Positions 35,319 to 47,015 of a stretch of 64,000 nt of DNA are shown here, piece after piece. Source of the DNA: Blattamonas nauphoetae (Eukaryota; Preaxostyla; Oxymonadida). The stretch covers positions 62,001-126,000 of the forward strand of contig JARBJD010000101.1 in the NCBI GenBank assembly GCA_033064195.1. Direction: 5' to 3'. The notes below the pieces were generated by a model, which was not told the origin of the DNA, made no database searches, and saw only the letters and a program-made list of their open reading frames with translations. The first letter of the stretch is position 1. The number at the start of each line of letters is the position of its first letter. Both the position numbers and the translations under genes were made by a program.

Positions 35319-37977
35319 AAACCAACAAGAACCAGCGATCCAATCGACCAGTTTCTGGCTTCCTTTGAACCACAAACACTATTTTTGTGTGATCTTTGTC
35401 GACCCTGGCGTCACCCCATGATTTCCTTTGCCGGAACGATTGCGATTCTCTCTCGCCAGTCTCGCTCGATGATCCATCCACTCGCCTTCATCTTGGCCGC
35501 CACTCTCGCCTTGCTCGCACTGTTCCTTTGTGGAAGGCACTGCGTCGATCGATGGATGGACGGTGACAAATGGTGGGAGTTTGGGTTTGTGTGATTGTTT
35601 GGTGATTATTCTCTCAATCTGCTTCTTCACCCACACCAAGCAATCCCACGTCCCTCTCCCCTCGAAGGGAGATGAAGAGGGACAGCAAGCACTCACTTCG
35701 CAGTGACTCTCGATGCATTGAACAGTCGCTGTATGGCAGGGATCGGAAGCACACACCACTCGAATGCCACGATGCACACAGAAAGAAAACAGAAGACGAC
35801 GAAATCACTTCCACAATTACATCGCAAATCACGATACATCTCTCGACTCGTTGGACGCTGAACGAGCAACTCAGCTGCGAAGTGGCGAGGAGGAGCGAAC
35901 ATCTCGCAACGTCAGACGGACTCCACTCCTCTCACGACACCCTCTCCAACGTTGGAGACAAGGGCACTCCGTCTCTCCGAAGAAAGCCAACAACGAGTCT
36001 TGGGGAAGCAGAGAGAGATGGCTCTTCACACTCGCACTGGAGGAGAGAAGGAGAAGATGCTGACTGTCCCGTTGTCAATCGAATCTTGGCAATCCACTCG
36101 ATCGATGGCACGCTGCCCCCATCCCAACCTCCTTCCTCCTCCTAATTTGGTTGAAGTGTGGGAAGAAGCGAGGAAGAGCATTGTCTCTTCGAGATTCTCC
36201 TGAGATAGCCTCGACATGCAAAGAAAGGACAGAAAACTGGACATGGAAGTCTTCGATCGCTCACTGGAGAATTATCGGTGTGTGCTGATTCCGAGCGGAC
36301 ACGGTCGGATCACACAAACAACTTCCGACAACCGTCCGGACACATCACTCACCTCTTCACTCCCACACTGCCCTGATCAGTTCCACCCATTTCCTTGTTA
36401 TCACTCCAACCTCTCTCCCATCAACTCCGTCTGCGTGTCGTGAAGGGAGAGAAGAGCGACTGATGGACAGAAAGGAAAACGGGACGATCTCTCCTCGACA
36501 CTGCCGCTCCCGAGGAATGTCTCGTTCTGACTGCCCTCATCTGAACCGGACAAGTGGCTAAATGATTAGATCGAATGAATCTGAAATGGAACCATCGCTG
36601 CTCTTCGCAAATCGCCATCTTCTCGACATGCTGGTCGCACTCCGGCGCTCACCTGCTTCTGGTCTCGCCGATCTCGAAATCGACGATCGTTCAGTCAGCT
36701 CCGACTGGATCAGGCAGTGTTCATTTGAGAGCTGCCCATCTCGCTTCCGCCTCTCCAACCGACAGTATGAGAACACGACGGCGTCTGTGTGGGTGATTGG
36801 TTTTGTGAGATTCCACGGAGTGACCATGACTTGTCGCATCTCGTTTCGTGTTCTGCCTCGCTTGAGAACTGACACACTCTACACTCGTCGTGTGGACTTC
36901 CCACTTCACGTCCTCCACCACTCTCCGTCTTCTGTCCCGTCATCTGCTCCGTCAACACAACCATCTCCCTTTCCTCCATGGCTATCAACTCCCTCACTCC
37001 TTCCGCGATCTGTTCGATCGTCGCTCGCTATCCAACGAAGCAGTTGAATGTGTCGAGCGATGGAACTTTGCTCTCGTCTCATCTATTACCGACAAAGTGC
37101 GAGACAACCAACATTTCAAGACGCCTTTTCTCTTCAGAGTGCGACGAGAAGGAGCACTTGGATTTCAACCTCACTCGACCCAACGTCGTTCCCATTCTCT
37201 TTCGTCGGTCTCTCCACAACGTCGTATGTCGCTCTCGCTGTGCTCTGACTGACCGCTCTACCTGCCCACGCTGGACATGCTGTGGTTGTTCTTGCTGTTG
37301 TTGGACATCATTGTTCGGTCCCATGGCACTCTCCGTGGTGTTAGAATGAGTGAAAATGAGCCCTGCGATGAAAGACGATCTTGATAATCATTTCTCCACT
37401 CCTCATCCACACTTCCACCTCTGCAACACTCAATCTCTCGTCGCTCCCACGCTGTGATGGTCTCCAGTTGCCCTCTGTGTTCGTTCCTTCGTCCGAGCTC
37501 ATTCTTGTTGAATGAACGGTGAGACGGTTGGAGAGGAAGGGAGGACAGCAGTCTTCTTGTTGTGTCCATCCACGGAGCAAAACAGTGACTTGCTCACAAG
37601 CGCTGCCAGAATGCCGCCAGAACACGATTGTCAGGTCGTTCGTTTGTAGACACCCTTCTTCTGCAGTCACGTCCTTCGTCAGTCTGACAGGAGTCTTCTT
37701 ATGATGCATGTCAGCAGAGCGAGACTCTGAAACACAAGCAAGCGATGCCAGAGGCACTCCGTCACACGTTTCAATCAAACTTTGAAACGTTTTCTTCTAT
37801 TCGAAAGCTCGTTCTCCATCCAAACATCATCATTTTTCATGAATCGACTCAATCGTCATCATGTATTGTTTTTTCTTCCTTTTAAACGTCTTTTTCATCT
37901 CAAAATCATTGTTTCTCGCATTCTTTGGGTTGGCCCATAACGAGTGAAGTTATTTAGAATCTGAAGAAATGACTGGT
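35319..37977. repeat. Downstream half of duplicated unit 2
   Basis: Diverged copy of 32537-34223, ending with a third, truncated copy of the start region of the 34.2 kb gene (about 37860-37985, including AACGAGTGAA and ATGACTGGTTTAGA), which then runs directly into the minus-strand gene ending at 37978. Open frames occur on both strands; none has a recognisable domain. Confidence 0.55.
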
Positions 37978-39048
37978 TTAGAACAGCCAGTCCACCACTT
38001 CAACAAAAAACGGGACATTCCCACCCCACAAATATATCATCTGTGCTCCGTCGAAGATAATCAGATCAGCAAGGTCATCGAGGGACCTGCTTTGGATGAG
38101 GAGCTCGGCCTCGTCTAAAAGACCGTCTTCGAACAAGTTGGCCTCAATCTGACGTCTTCTCTTCTGAACAGCTGTATCTTCATCATAAATATCCCAAAGG
38201 AGTGCGGACTTGAGACGATCGGTTTCGAAAAAAACAATGGTGTCGGTGAAGGCGAGAGAAAACGAAGAAGAGAGCACGAACTGGGTGGTCTGATCAAGGA
38301 AGGGCGAGCATTCGATCATCGAGCTCAAAAGCACCGAGAAAGGCCAGGATTGTTCGGAATCTTCGATCCGACGTCTATTGCTGCAAATGAACTCCAGAAA
38401 TTGTTCAACGGGATGGAAAAAGTCGTCGAGGAAGGTACGCTGGAATGAATCCATCAAAAGGTGGAGTTCTTGACAGATTTGTCGTGCACAACCAGGACGA
38501 GGACAGAACAGGAACTGACGCACAATCTTCATCAGAGATAATTCATATTGTGATACAAGATGAATTTCCTGTTCGTAGAATGCTTTTGGGAGGCGAGTGA
38601 AGAATTGTGTCTCGATGAAAGTGAACCAGTTGGATGGAGTGTGATGATCCACAGTGCCCCACAGAAGTTTCAATACTGACTTACTTAACTCCGCGTTGGA
38701 TGATGTGAGGAGCAAGAGAACTGATTCAGTGAAACCTGAATCAGATCCATCGAGTTTTGGAACGAGTCCGAAGAGTTTCTGATTGGCTGAGAATGTCTTG
38801 TCGATATTCTCCAGGAGAGTGCATGCGTGTTTGATTGCTTCGTCATCCAGATTGTATCCTTCTTCCACAAATGCAACAAGTGATAAGAACAACTCCGATG
38901 CGAATCCGAGAGGTTCGATATTTTCGGGTTCAAGAAACAGAAACAAGGGAGCGACATCTTCGTTGGATGCCCAGATAGAACAGTGTTGATCTGAGATTGA
39001 TTTAGTGTTCATTGAGCAATGAATGAATTGATCGAATGTTGATCTCAC
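37978..39048 (-). CDS. ARM-like helical protein, single exon (subfamily I), opposite orientation
   Basis: The frame is open for 356 codons; the internal MNTKSISDQ may be the real start. All-helical, with family motifs (FLSLVAFVEEGYNL, SVLLLLTSSNAELSK, CSPFLDQTTQF, LFEDGLLDEAELL). It is more diverged than the 31.5 and 34.2 kb copies. Its stop sits at the breakpoint of the duplicated block, so its last residues may be changed relative to the ancestral gene. Confidence 0.7.
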   Translation of the reverse strand: MRSTFDQFIHCSMNTKSISDQHCSIWASNEDVAPLFLFLEPENIEPLGFASELFLSLVAFVEEGYNLDDEAIKHACTLLENIDKTFSANQKLFGLVPKLDGSDSGFTESVLLLLTSSNAELSKSVLKLLWGTVDHHTPSNWFTFIETQFFTRLPKAFYEQEIHLVSQYELSLMKIVRQFLFCPRPGCARQICQELHLLMDSFQRTFLDDFFHPVEQFLEFICSNRRRIEDSEQSWPFSVLLSSMIECSPFLDQTTQFVLSSSFSLAFTDTIVFFETDRLKSALLWDIYDEDTAVQKRRRQIEANLFEDGLLDEAELLIQSRSLDDLADLIIFDGAQMIYLWGGNVPFFVEVVDWLF

Positions 39049-39157
39049 CCATTTTATGAGATGTCGAAACAGGTTCCACGACTCTTTCGTTCACAGTCAC
39101 AAATTTCAACACTTCTGAAAAGATTAAAAGGACGTGACAAATCCACCATATACTGGC

Positions 39158-39183
39158 CTGACCGAGCCTTTTGGCTCGGTCAG
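39158..39183. repeat. Perfect hairpin (11-base stem, TTTT loop)
   Basis: CTGACCGAGCC at 39158-39168 and its exact complement at 39173-39183 flank TTTT. It lies about 110 bases upstream of the minus-strand ARM-like gene. It could be a small foldback element or a regulatory hairpin; nothing else in 39049-39600 is recognised. Confidence 0.6.
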
Positions 39184-39601
39184 TGTCACCTCGCTTCTCT
39201 TCTAAGGGCCCGATCACTCTACCTAAGAGAATTGACTCAAATTGTTGATTTGTTGTGATGTGTCGTGATAGAACAGCTTCTCCTACGATTATTCCCTCAC
39301 AAACCAGATTAAAGTTGCTTTCAACGTCGATTGGTTCTTGACAAACTGAAATGGAGATCTTCGCGTTCAAATCATCTTCCACGCCCTCTCCTCCTCTTCT
39401 TCCTTCTTTCAAATCTCCTCCTCCTTCTTCTCTTCCATTATCAGCTCAATAGAAAGTGCTCTCCCACTTTTCACAGCTTGTTCTTCATCTTCACTTTCCA
39501 CTGTCACATCACAACCACCTCGTCCATCTCCACTCGCATCTACCGAGCCAACTTCACAGTCATCTTCGGTTCCTCACTGAATAGTTCTTCTCCCTCCCTC
39601 T

Positions 39602-41255
39602 ATCCATCAGTACGCAGCTCCTGATGTGAGCTCACAACACGCTGCCCCGATCCAACCAACTCGACTCCATACGAGCTCACCAGCCCCATCTCCTCTGTCT
39701 TCTCACTCCCTCCCACTTCCATGTCTTCCAACTAGCGAATCGTCTTCTTCCGCTTTCGCTCTGCTTCTGATCGTTCCTGCACTCGTCGGTTTGCTTCCGT
39801 CGTCTGCGTTCGCACTAGGAACTCCCCGTCCTTCCTGTCCTCATCCTTCCTCTTCGTCAGCTCCTTCGTTTCTTCACCCAGCGTGATTGCCAGCTTCGCT
39901 CCCGTATCCAGCTGCTCCAGCAGTTTCAGTTCCTTCCGCTCGCATTCTCGCTGCGTCTCGATCAGCAGCAGATGCTACGTGACAAGAAATCGACATCGCT
40001 CCGACAGAGTCGCTCCTTCGCTCGCTGTCAGGCTCCGAAGTTCATCCATTCCATCCATATCCTGTTGGAGCGACACCAAATTCGACTTCACACCATCCTC
40101 TAACCAATCCCTCTCCCGTGTCCTGTTCTTGTCCAGCAGCTCCTTCAGCGAAAACAGAAGCAGAAGCGAGCAGGAAGTGCGAGCAATCGTTGAATCTGAA
40201 GTCCACCGTCTGCAGACACGTGTTCGTCCGCAGTGTCGAGATCAGCGAGTTCACAGTGTTGTTCAAGTCATTCGATGCCACGTTCATGTGCCGCAGTCTC
40301 TCGTTCGTGGCCAGTTCTCCACTCAGTGCCATCCCTCCCTTGTCTTTCATCCTGTTCGATGAAATGTTTAGATGCGTCAGCTGGCAGATCTTGTTTGACA
40401 GGAACGCATTCGCAAGGCCTTCCGCTCCCTCGTTCTACAGGTTGTTGTGTGACAGATTAAATCGTTCGATCGTCGTGTTCCACGCAAACGCCTCGCACAC
40501 ATCCTTCCCCGCCACGTTCCCGATTTTGCAGTTGTTCAGTGTTAGTGTTGTGATTGTCTTATTCGTTCTGATCATTTCAGCTCTTTGCTTGGCCTCCCCA
40601 TCCAAGCTTTGTTGTTCGACAGATCCACTGTCGTCAAGAACCTATTTTTCATCAACACCACTGCAAACACTTTCATTCCGCGCTCTGTGATAATATATCT
40701 GGCCAGAGTGATGTACAAGAGGCACGACAGTTTCAGCGCCGCAATGTCTTCGTCTTCCGTGTCTTCTTCGTCGTTTTCTTCGATCGGCACAAAAGCCTCT
40801 TCGATCACCTCCGCAACTGTTCTTTCGTTCACTCCACCGCACAGAGAGAGTCTCTCCTTTTGTTTTGGCTTCTTTTGTCGTTGGATAATCAGTGGCGGAT
40901 GAAGTGCTTCGTAAATTGAGTCCAGCTCCATGTTCAGCATCTCTTTCAGTTCTTCCTCGATTTATTTCGACTTCTTTTCTTCTTCTTCCTCGTCCATCAT
41001 CGGTGAAGCAGTCGGGGACGGATCTGCTTCCTATTTCGCATTACCAATGTCTTTGTCCAGCGACAGTCCCTTCTTCTCCATCTGCTTTCGCTTCTTCTCT
41101 TTTATCTCTTGTTGCTTCTTCTCAATTCCATCAACACTCTCTTCTGGTGCTTCAAAACGGCCTCGAGCAATTTAAGACACATCCTTGTCACCAATCGAGT
41201 TTCCACGAAAAGTGAGGTATCGTAATGACGAATAGGAAAGTATCGAGTCCATCAT
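39602..41255 (-). pseudogene. LRR plus coiled-coil protein, frame punctuated by TAA/TAG
   Basis: Reading on the minus strand from ATG 41255, the sequence encodes leucine-rich repeats (LRYLTFRGNSIGDKDVS, LTTVDLSNN, ITTLTLNNCKIGN, FNLSHNNL, LTHLNISSNRM). These are interleaved with a charged coiled coil and followed by a long Glu/Lys/Arg coiled coil (to about 39730). Six in-frame TAA/TAG codons (plus-strand 41172, 41031, 40962, 40435, 39975, 39732) interrupt otherwise good coding, and there are frame changes near 40575 and near 40140-40190. No in-frame TGA is seen in the coding frame. Most likely a decayed gene; a UAR=Gln reading is discussed in the findings. Confidence 0.55.
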
Positions 41256-41559
41256 TGTAGCAACATCATGCCCAAATGAACTGTTTGAGAAAAAAGCACA
41301 TGATTCTGGGCCGATCTCGTGAGAACATGTCCTTTGAAATGGATGTTGAAGAATTCGGAAGAACAGGAGTTTTTTAATATGAAAAGTTTGAGAAAGAGAG
41401 AATAGAGTCCTAGGAGGATCAAATGGAAAAGAAAGGGAGATTTGATCCAGTTTTCATCGGGATCCTTCGATCTAATGTCACCCATATTTCGAAAACTCTC
41501 GGTCACTGACCGTCAGTACTTTTTGTGAAAAAGTGACCGGTCACCCCCGGTCAGTCCAG

Positions 41560-43891
41560 TATAATCCACCATCGTCAAAACACTTCGAGAGTTGAAGAAA
41601 GTTGTATCTGGTGCGTCATTTTGCTTTCTGGATCTTTCCTTGCTTACACAATTGAATGTCTTTCAGAAAGTAAGACGAGGAACTATTTTGATAGTTGGTG
41701 TCCGTTTATATCTCCCTTGTGTTGTGGAGCACACTCGTCTGGATTTGTGGTCTGCTCTTTGTTCATTTCTTCACTCTCACATTTCCTTCAATGTGATGAT
41801 ACCTGTCATTCTTGTTTCCTTTCAGATTCGAAATCACCATCGTTCGTTCGCTCATCGCTTTCCTCAAAAACTCCTTCTGTCACTCCGGCTTCCGGTTCTT
41901 GGGTCTTGCCAAATTGAGGTAAGGTTAGATCGTTGGTGTTTTGCGAATTTAGGTTAATGTTGAAGGAAAACAAGTTACGAAAATGAGATAGGAGAAACAA
42001 GGGACAGTATTTGAAGTGAAAGCTGTTGTGAGGTCTGAATTTGGTGATGATCCGAGTGAATCATGGGTTCGCTTGGAGTAGATCTCACCAACGATTGCTG
42101 AACTACGATCACTAAATCATTGATTCAATTAGAGAAGCTCTGAACTGCAGTTTTGTGGAACAGGGAAAAACTGAAATGGAGTTAAAAGAATGAGTTGTCT
42201 GATCGCACCCTTTATTCCTTGTTACAAGACCCAAGAACCGGAAGTCGGAGTGACAGTTCTTTCGTCCTCACCCAATTGGGAGATTGGTCGAAATGTCCTG
42301 CCTTGGAATCAGTTTATTCATTGTTAGTTTCTTGGTCAAGTGTTAACAGTGTTGTTCTTGCATAGAATCACTCTTCTTCGAACCTGAAGTTGTCGACTCA
42401 TTTTTTCTCCGACCCAAAGACTTTATCATTCCCACATTCAACAAAATCGGGAACAAACCCACCATACTTGCAGTTCTCACCACTTTAGCCCGGCTTTCTC
42501 TCTTTCCTCATCTCAGAATCGCCCGTCCTTCTCTCTGGAGTCTTTTCTTGATTGTGAAGCGAGATCCACCTGCTCTCACCCTTCTCCCATCACCCATCTT
42601 CCCATAATCCTCCCCGCGCCAACCATCTTCTGGTTCATCATTCCTCACCGCTCTGACAAAGAAACTCCGAATCGTTTTCACCGAGTTCCAAAGAAATCTC
42701 CCAACTAATCATTCACACCTCCCAAAATACGTCCAGCAGATAAAAGATGATCAATTCTTCGTCACCCGTTCACTTGACTTCTGTTCGTACTCGTTCCACC
42801 TCCCAATTTTTCTTTCAAAAACAACTCCACCAATCGAAGTGTGTTTTCACCCTTTTCAACACTTCTTGTCATTTCAGGTTGATTTTGAGATCGTTCGAGA
42901 AACGATTCTATTTATGAAAGATGCTCTCACAAAGATTCTCGTGAACATTTCAAACGTAGACACTCTCATCGCTTCTCTTCCCTCCGACTCGTCGCCAACC
43001 ACTCCATTTATTTCTGGAGATAACAAACATATAGCTGAATCTCTAAATCATCTTCGAAAGAAATGTGAAGACTATGTGCTTAGTGGATGGGCTGTGATGG
43101 CCGATCTGACACACAAAATCACAGATCCCCACAAATCATCCTTCCAAACAATCATCCTCGATGATCCATCCTTCGCTGATCTCATTCTCAACTCTCTCCC
43201 GTTCACTCACAAAGATATCAGAAGACGAACCATCATGGCCATCACAAACATCGTGAATGTGTATCCATCGATGAAGGAACAGTTCATTACAACAAATCTT
43301 GTTGGGAGGATGTTTGAGATCGTCGATTTTGTTTCTCTTCCTCTCTCGGAGTCCAAAACTCATTTCGCCATCACCAGATTCCATTCATCCATCTGTCGTC
43401 CCACTGCAGAGACTCGAGAAGCGCAATTCGAACAATATCGTCTCATTCGCGTGTCTGTCTTTCAGCCAGCTAAACACTTCATCATATTTCTTTTCAACAA
43501 TTGGGACAAACTCATTCTGAATGAAGAAGATACCGTCGAACTCGAGAAGCTTCTCTGCAATATCCACTGCCGCATCAAAAACATGGAACTTCGGTCAGAC
43601 GAACATGAAACCGACATCGTGTCTGAACTTGTGAAATGGGAAGTGCGAACGATGATCGAGATGGAATACGAAAAACATTATATTAATATCTCCCTGAGCA
43701 TCGGAAACAGAACACAAGAATGGAATCGGAACAAACGAGAGCGGCAGAAGAGACGAGAAGTGCTTTTGAGGGAAGATGGGTGGGATGATGCCTTGGAACT
43801 GCGAGTGGTGGGGATCGAAGTGGACACCGATCAAACATTGCGGCATCATGCGAGACTATTCAGGAAGGAACTTACATTCAATGCGGATTGA
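41560..43891 (+). pseudogene. Decayed paralog of the 14 kb ARM-like gene
   Basis: Segments match the exons of the 13984-16152 gene in order: LRELKKVVSG near 41580, WCPFISPLCCG near 41700, DSKSPSFVRSS near 41830, ESLFFEPEVV after an acceptor near 42363, and a long open final exon (from about 42879 to TGA at 43889-43891) ending RREVLLREDGWDDALELRV. The exon corresponding to 14598-15086 has an in-frame TAA near 42606, and the first exon is missing, so the copy is probably dead, although its last exon is intact over about 337 codons. The same intron donor/acceptor pattern (GTGTGTTT ... CAG) is kept. Confidence 0.6.
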
Positions 43892-44255
43892 CACTGATCA
43901 TGGTTGGTCTTCTCCCGAACTCACATTCTTGCTATTTCCACGTGTGTCAAGTTGTTGACATCGAAGCTAAACACACATCAGTATTCGACAAGCTTGAAAG
44001 ACACATCCAGACTCATCTACATCAATCTCAAACAGTTTGTGCCTGTTCGTCTGAATGCTGAACATCTGTCCAAATGCCACATTATCCCAGTGAACCTCTC
44101 CTTCCTCCAGATTTCATTTTCAATCGAACGCTAAACTCTGTAAATGATGACTGAAAAGCTATTCTTCTTTGATATCTCATCAAACGCGTTTATTTAATTG
44201 TTAGTCTTGTTCCCAACTCATTTCCCACTGATGTATTCTTCGTTCTGAGTTCGTT
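43892..44255 (+). other. Intergenic stretch
   Basis: Between two ARM-like copies; no gene, repeat or RNA recognised. The upstream part of the next gene may extend into it, because that gene lacks an obvious ATG. Confidence 0.4.
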
Positions 44256-44926
44256 TTGATCGTCCCATTACTTGAACTTGGAAGACTTTTCCATGATCTC
44301 TACAGACAGTATCTCTTCTTTGCACCTCATCATCATGTGATTCCTCCAGAATATACTCCATTTCTGAAGTGGGATGCGTGTAGCACGATCACGGTTGAGT
44401 CTTTGGCACAAGCATTTCCATCACTTGTTTCAATGGTCACAGATGACTACCATTTTGATGAGGGGCTCTTTCAGAAGTCTTCTACGCTTTTGCTGTCGAT
44501 CGAAAAAATTGAATCTATCTCATCCTACGCCTTTGTCAACGATTTGTTGAAGCTGATTGGACGAGACTCCCCAGACCCTGCAGCTGTGTTTGTGGATTCT
44601 GTGATTGTGCTCCTTTCTTCGCCGCATCCACCAATATTCGAGGGTTCTCTCGTCTTCCTTCATCGATGTCTGGATTATTGTTCAACACAAAACCTGCTGG
44701 CAATCGTCTCCTCCCAACTCGTTCCCAAAATCCTATCGACACCCCATTTGCGAGATCTTTCAGTGATTGTGGACAAAAGCATCCTGTTTGAGATGATCAT
44801 GATTCTCCACAATACCGTCCTTCTCTCATCAATCGACGTTTTGAGAATGCTCACCACCAGTGGCAACGTGAGTCCTCAACGAGTCCGAGATGTGATGTTG
44901 CAAGAAGCTCTGATCCCTATTGAACC
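44256..44926 (+). pseudogene. 5' part of a host ARM-like gene split by a retrotransposon
   Basis: The frame runs to EALIPIEP and then enters the DIRS-like element at 44927. The continuation is found at 61389 after the element. Motifs match the copy at 62.2 kb almost residue for residue (VFVDSVIVLLSS, LVFLHRCLDYCS, SSQLVPKIL, VDKSILFEMIMIL). The true start is unclear: 44256 is not an ATG and a stop precedes it in frame, so a 5' exon may be missing. Single-exon subfamily I otherwise. Confidence 0.7.
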
Positions 44927-44994
44927 TTTCAACAAACCAAGGCTTCTCTTCAGGGAGATCGGTCCGGGTAAGTTTGTAATGGGGCTCGGTCCAC
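44927..44994 (-). repeat. Inverted terminal repeat of the DIRS-like element (its 3' end)
   Basis: 44941-44994 is the exact complement of 61300-61353; 44927-44940 is the specific outer tip. Confidence 0.85.
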
Positions 44995-45253
44995 CAATGT
45001 GAATCGAACCAAAGGAGAACACTTCGCTAAAGGAAGTTTCCAATACTTACTTTATTCCAATCACCTAGGTAAAAACCAAAAGGTGATGGAGACTGTCGCG
45101 AGCGACGGGAAGGAAGCAAAATATTTATTAATGGTCTGATCGCAGAAAATCCTCAACGAGGAACAAAAAACTGCGCCAGTTGCCAGGAACAGAGTCCAAA
45201 GGAACTCGAGAAAGCATCTGCTCTCCTCGCGGCTTGTGGAAGCAGGTACAATA

Positions 45254-45328
45254 AGAGAAGCCTTGGTTTGTTGAAAGCACCGCCCCTTCGGTAGGTGCAT
45301 TCCAAACCTTCGGCTTCTCTTCAGGGAG
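45254..45328 (-). repeat. Internal complementary region of the DIRS-like element
   Basis: 75 bases complementary to both outer ends of the element joined head to tail: the first ~23 match the left tip and the rest match the right tip (61354-61388 plus adjoining repeat). In DIRS-1 this region is proposed to template the circular DNA intermediate. Confidence 0.85.
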
Positions 45329-46185
45329 TCTTGAAAAGAACACAAAGAGAGAACATAATGAATGAAATGAATGAGAAAGGCATATCCTTAAGGGATTGGG
45401 TCGAGTGTACATTTGTCGATTGAGGGACCGTGACCAGGGCTTTCCACCCACGGAGCCGACTTGCTCAATTTGTTCAGATTTAAGATTTTTCATGTTGATA
45501 TAATTCGTGCGAACATTACCCTTGGAGCATTCGAAACAATTTCATCTTGATAGCGAGATCAGGGATTGATCACTTCCCCATATTTTTCTCAATGATACAA
45601 ACTTTCTAATATCACATTCTAGTCATTCCACAATCAGAAATCGGTTCATGAAGTGATTGAAGAGACAATACTTTGACACAAACTGCCAGGAATGATCTTC
45701 TCGATGTCTCTTTTCATCTTTCCCATCTCCCATCGAATAAGAGTGTCCAGTATGGAACTGAGAAACTTTCGCACTCTTCTCTTCCTCTGTCACCCACTCC
45801 TGATGATTTCATATCCACTTTCAAAGTGCTTCTCGTTCTTCTTCATCCTGGCTGCGTCTACAGTGAGGACGTCGACACTTCAACAGCATCGAAGGGCAGT
45901 GTGTCACCGTTCGACGAGCGCAGGACATGTACGATGTTGATCGCGGCAACAACACAATCATGGATGAGTTGCAAAGTGGGCACGCAGAGAGGTGATGTTG
46001 TTGTGATCATGATTGTTTTCTGTTCCTTCCCTCTTGCCCGTGATGCGAACGACGAGTTGCGAGGTTAGCAAACAGACCGACAATGCGTTGAGAGAGACTG
46101 AGGTTCGAAGCGATGAGGTTCTGAGCAATTTGGATGAATAATGATGAAACAAGCAAATGAAACAGATCACTGATTGCGAGGGAGG

Positions 46186-46437
46186 AGCGATGTGAACGTT
46201 GCGGGCGAGGGGGACGATGCGAAGGATGTGCGCGGAAGGGACGATGTGAACGATGTGCGCGGTAGGGACGATGCGAAGGATGTGCGCGGAAGGGACGATG
46301 TGAACGATGTGCGCGGAAGGGACGATGTGAACGATGTGCGCGGAAGGGACGATGCGAAGGATGTGCGCGGTAGGGACGATGTGAACGATGTGCGCGGTAG
46401 GGACGATGCGAAGGATGTGCGCGAGGGGGATGATGAG
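46186..46437. repeat. 27-base tandem repeat, about nine copies
   Basis: The unit is close to GATGTGCGCGGAAGGGACGA plus TGTGAAC, varying at few positions. It is open on both strands: nine-residue repeats of Asp/Val/Arg/Gly on plus, of Ser/Leu/Pro/Arg/Thr/Phe on minus. Confidence 0.8.
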
Positions 46438-46814
46438 AAGGCTGTGTACAAACTGAGTGTGACTGGAGTCTGCTTGTTTCCGACGCGCGCGCCTGACTGT
46501 GGACTTGTTGGAGTGCTGAACGAGATGGAGGAGGACTGTGAGACTATTGTGAACGATTTGTTTGTTGAAACGGTGCTATTCTTTTCGTTATTTTTCTTCG
46601 ACTCAGCCATCTTCTTCTGTATGATCAACTCCGTCTGATTGGAGCAAGTTGTGACGAACGTGTTCAATGTCTTGTCGACAAAGTCGTCGAGTATCCCCTG
46701 AATGATGTGGTCGACCGTCACCAACATCAAAATTGTCAGAATGCCCTTTGGGATGAGAGATAAGACGGCGTTGCGAATGAAAGCGAGAAAGCTGATGATA
46801 TTTTCGATTGAAGT

Positions 46815-47015
46815 GGGAGTGTGCGTGAGCGTGTGCGCATACGTGTGTGAGTGTGCAAGTGCATGCGTGTGAGAGTGTGCGTGCGTGAGTGTGCAGGCGT
46901 GCGGGTGCGTGAGAATGTGTGTGGGCGTGCAGGAGTGAGTATGTGTGCGCGTGCAGGAGTGTGTGTGCGTGAGTGTGTGGATGTGCATATGTGCTGGTGC
47001 GATTGTGTGTGCGTA
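46815..47015. repeat. GT/GC-rich simple repeat
   Basis: A degenerate GTGTGC/GTGAGT tract of about 200 bases; on the minus strand it gives His/Thr/Ala-rich low-complexity frames. Probably a microsatellite, not a domain. Confidence 0.7.

Noticed and set aside
46186-46437. CRISPR array
   Set aside because: Units are contiguous 27-base repeats with no unique spacers, in a eukaryotic transposon.
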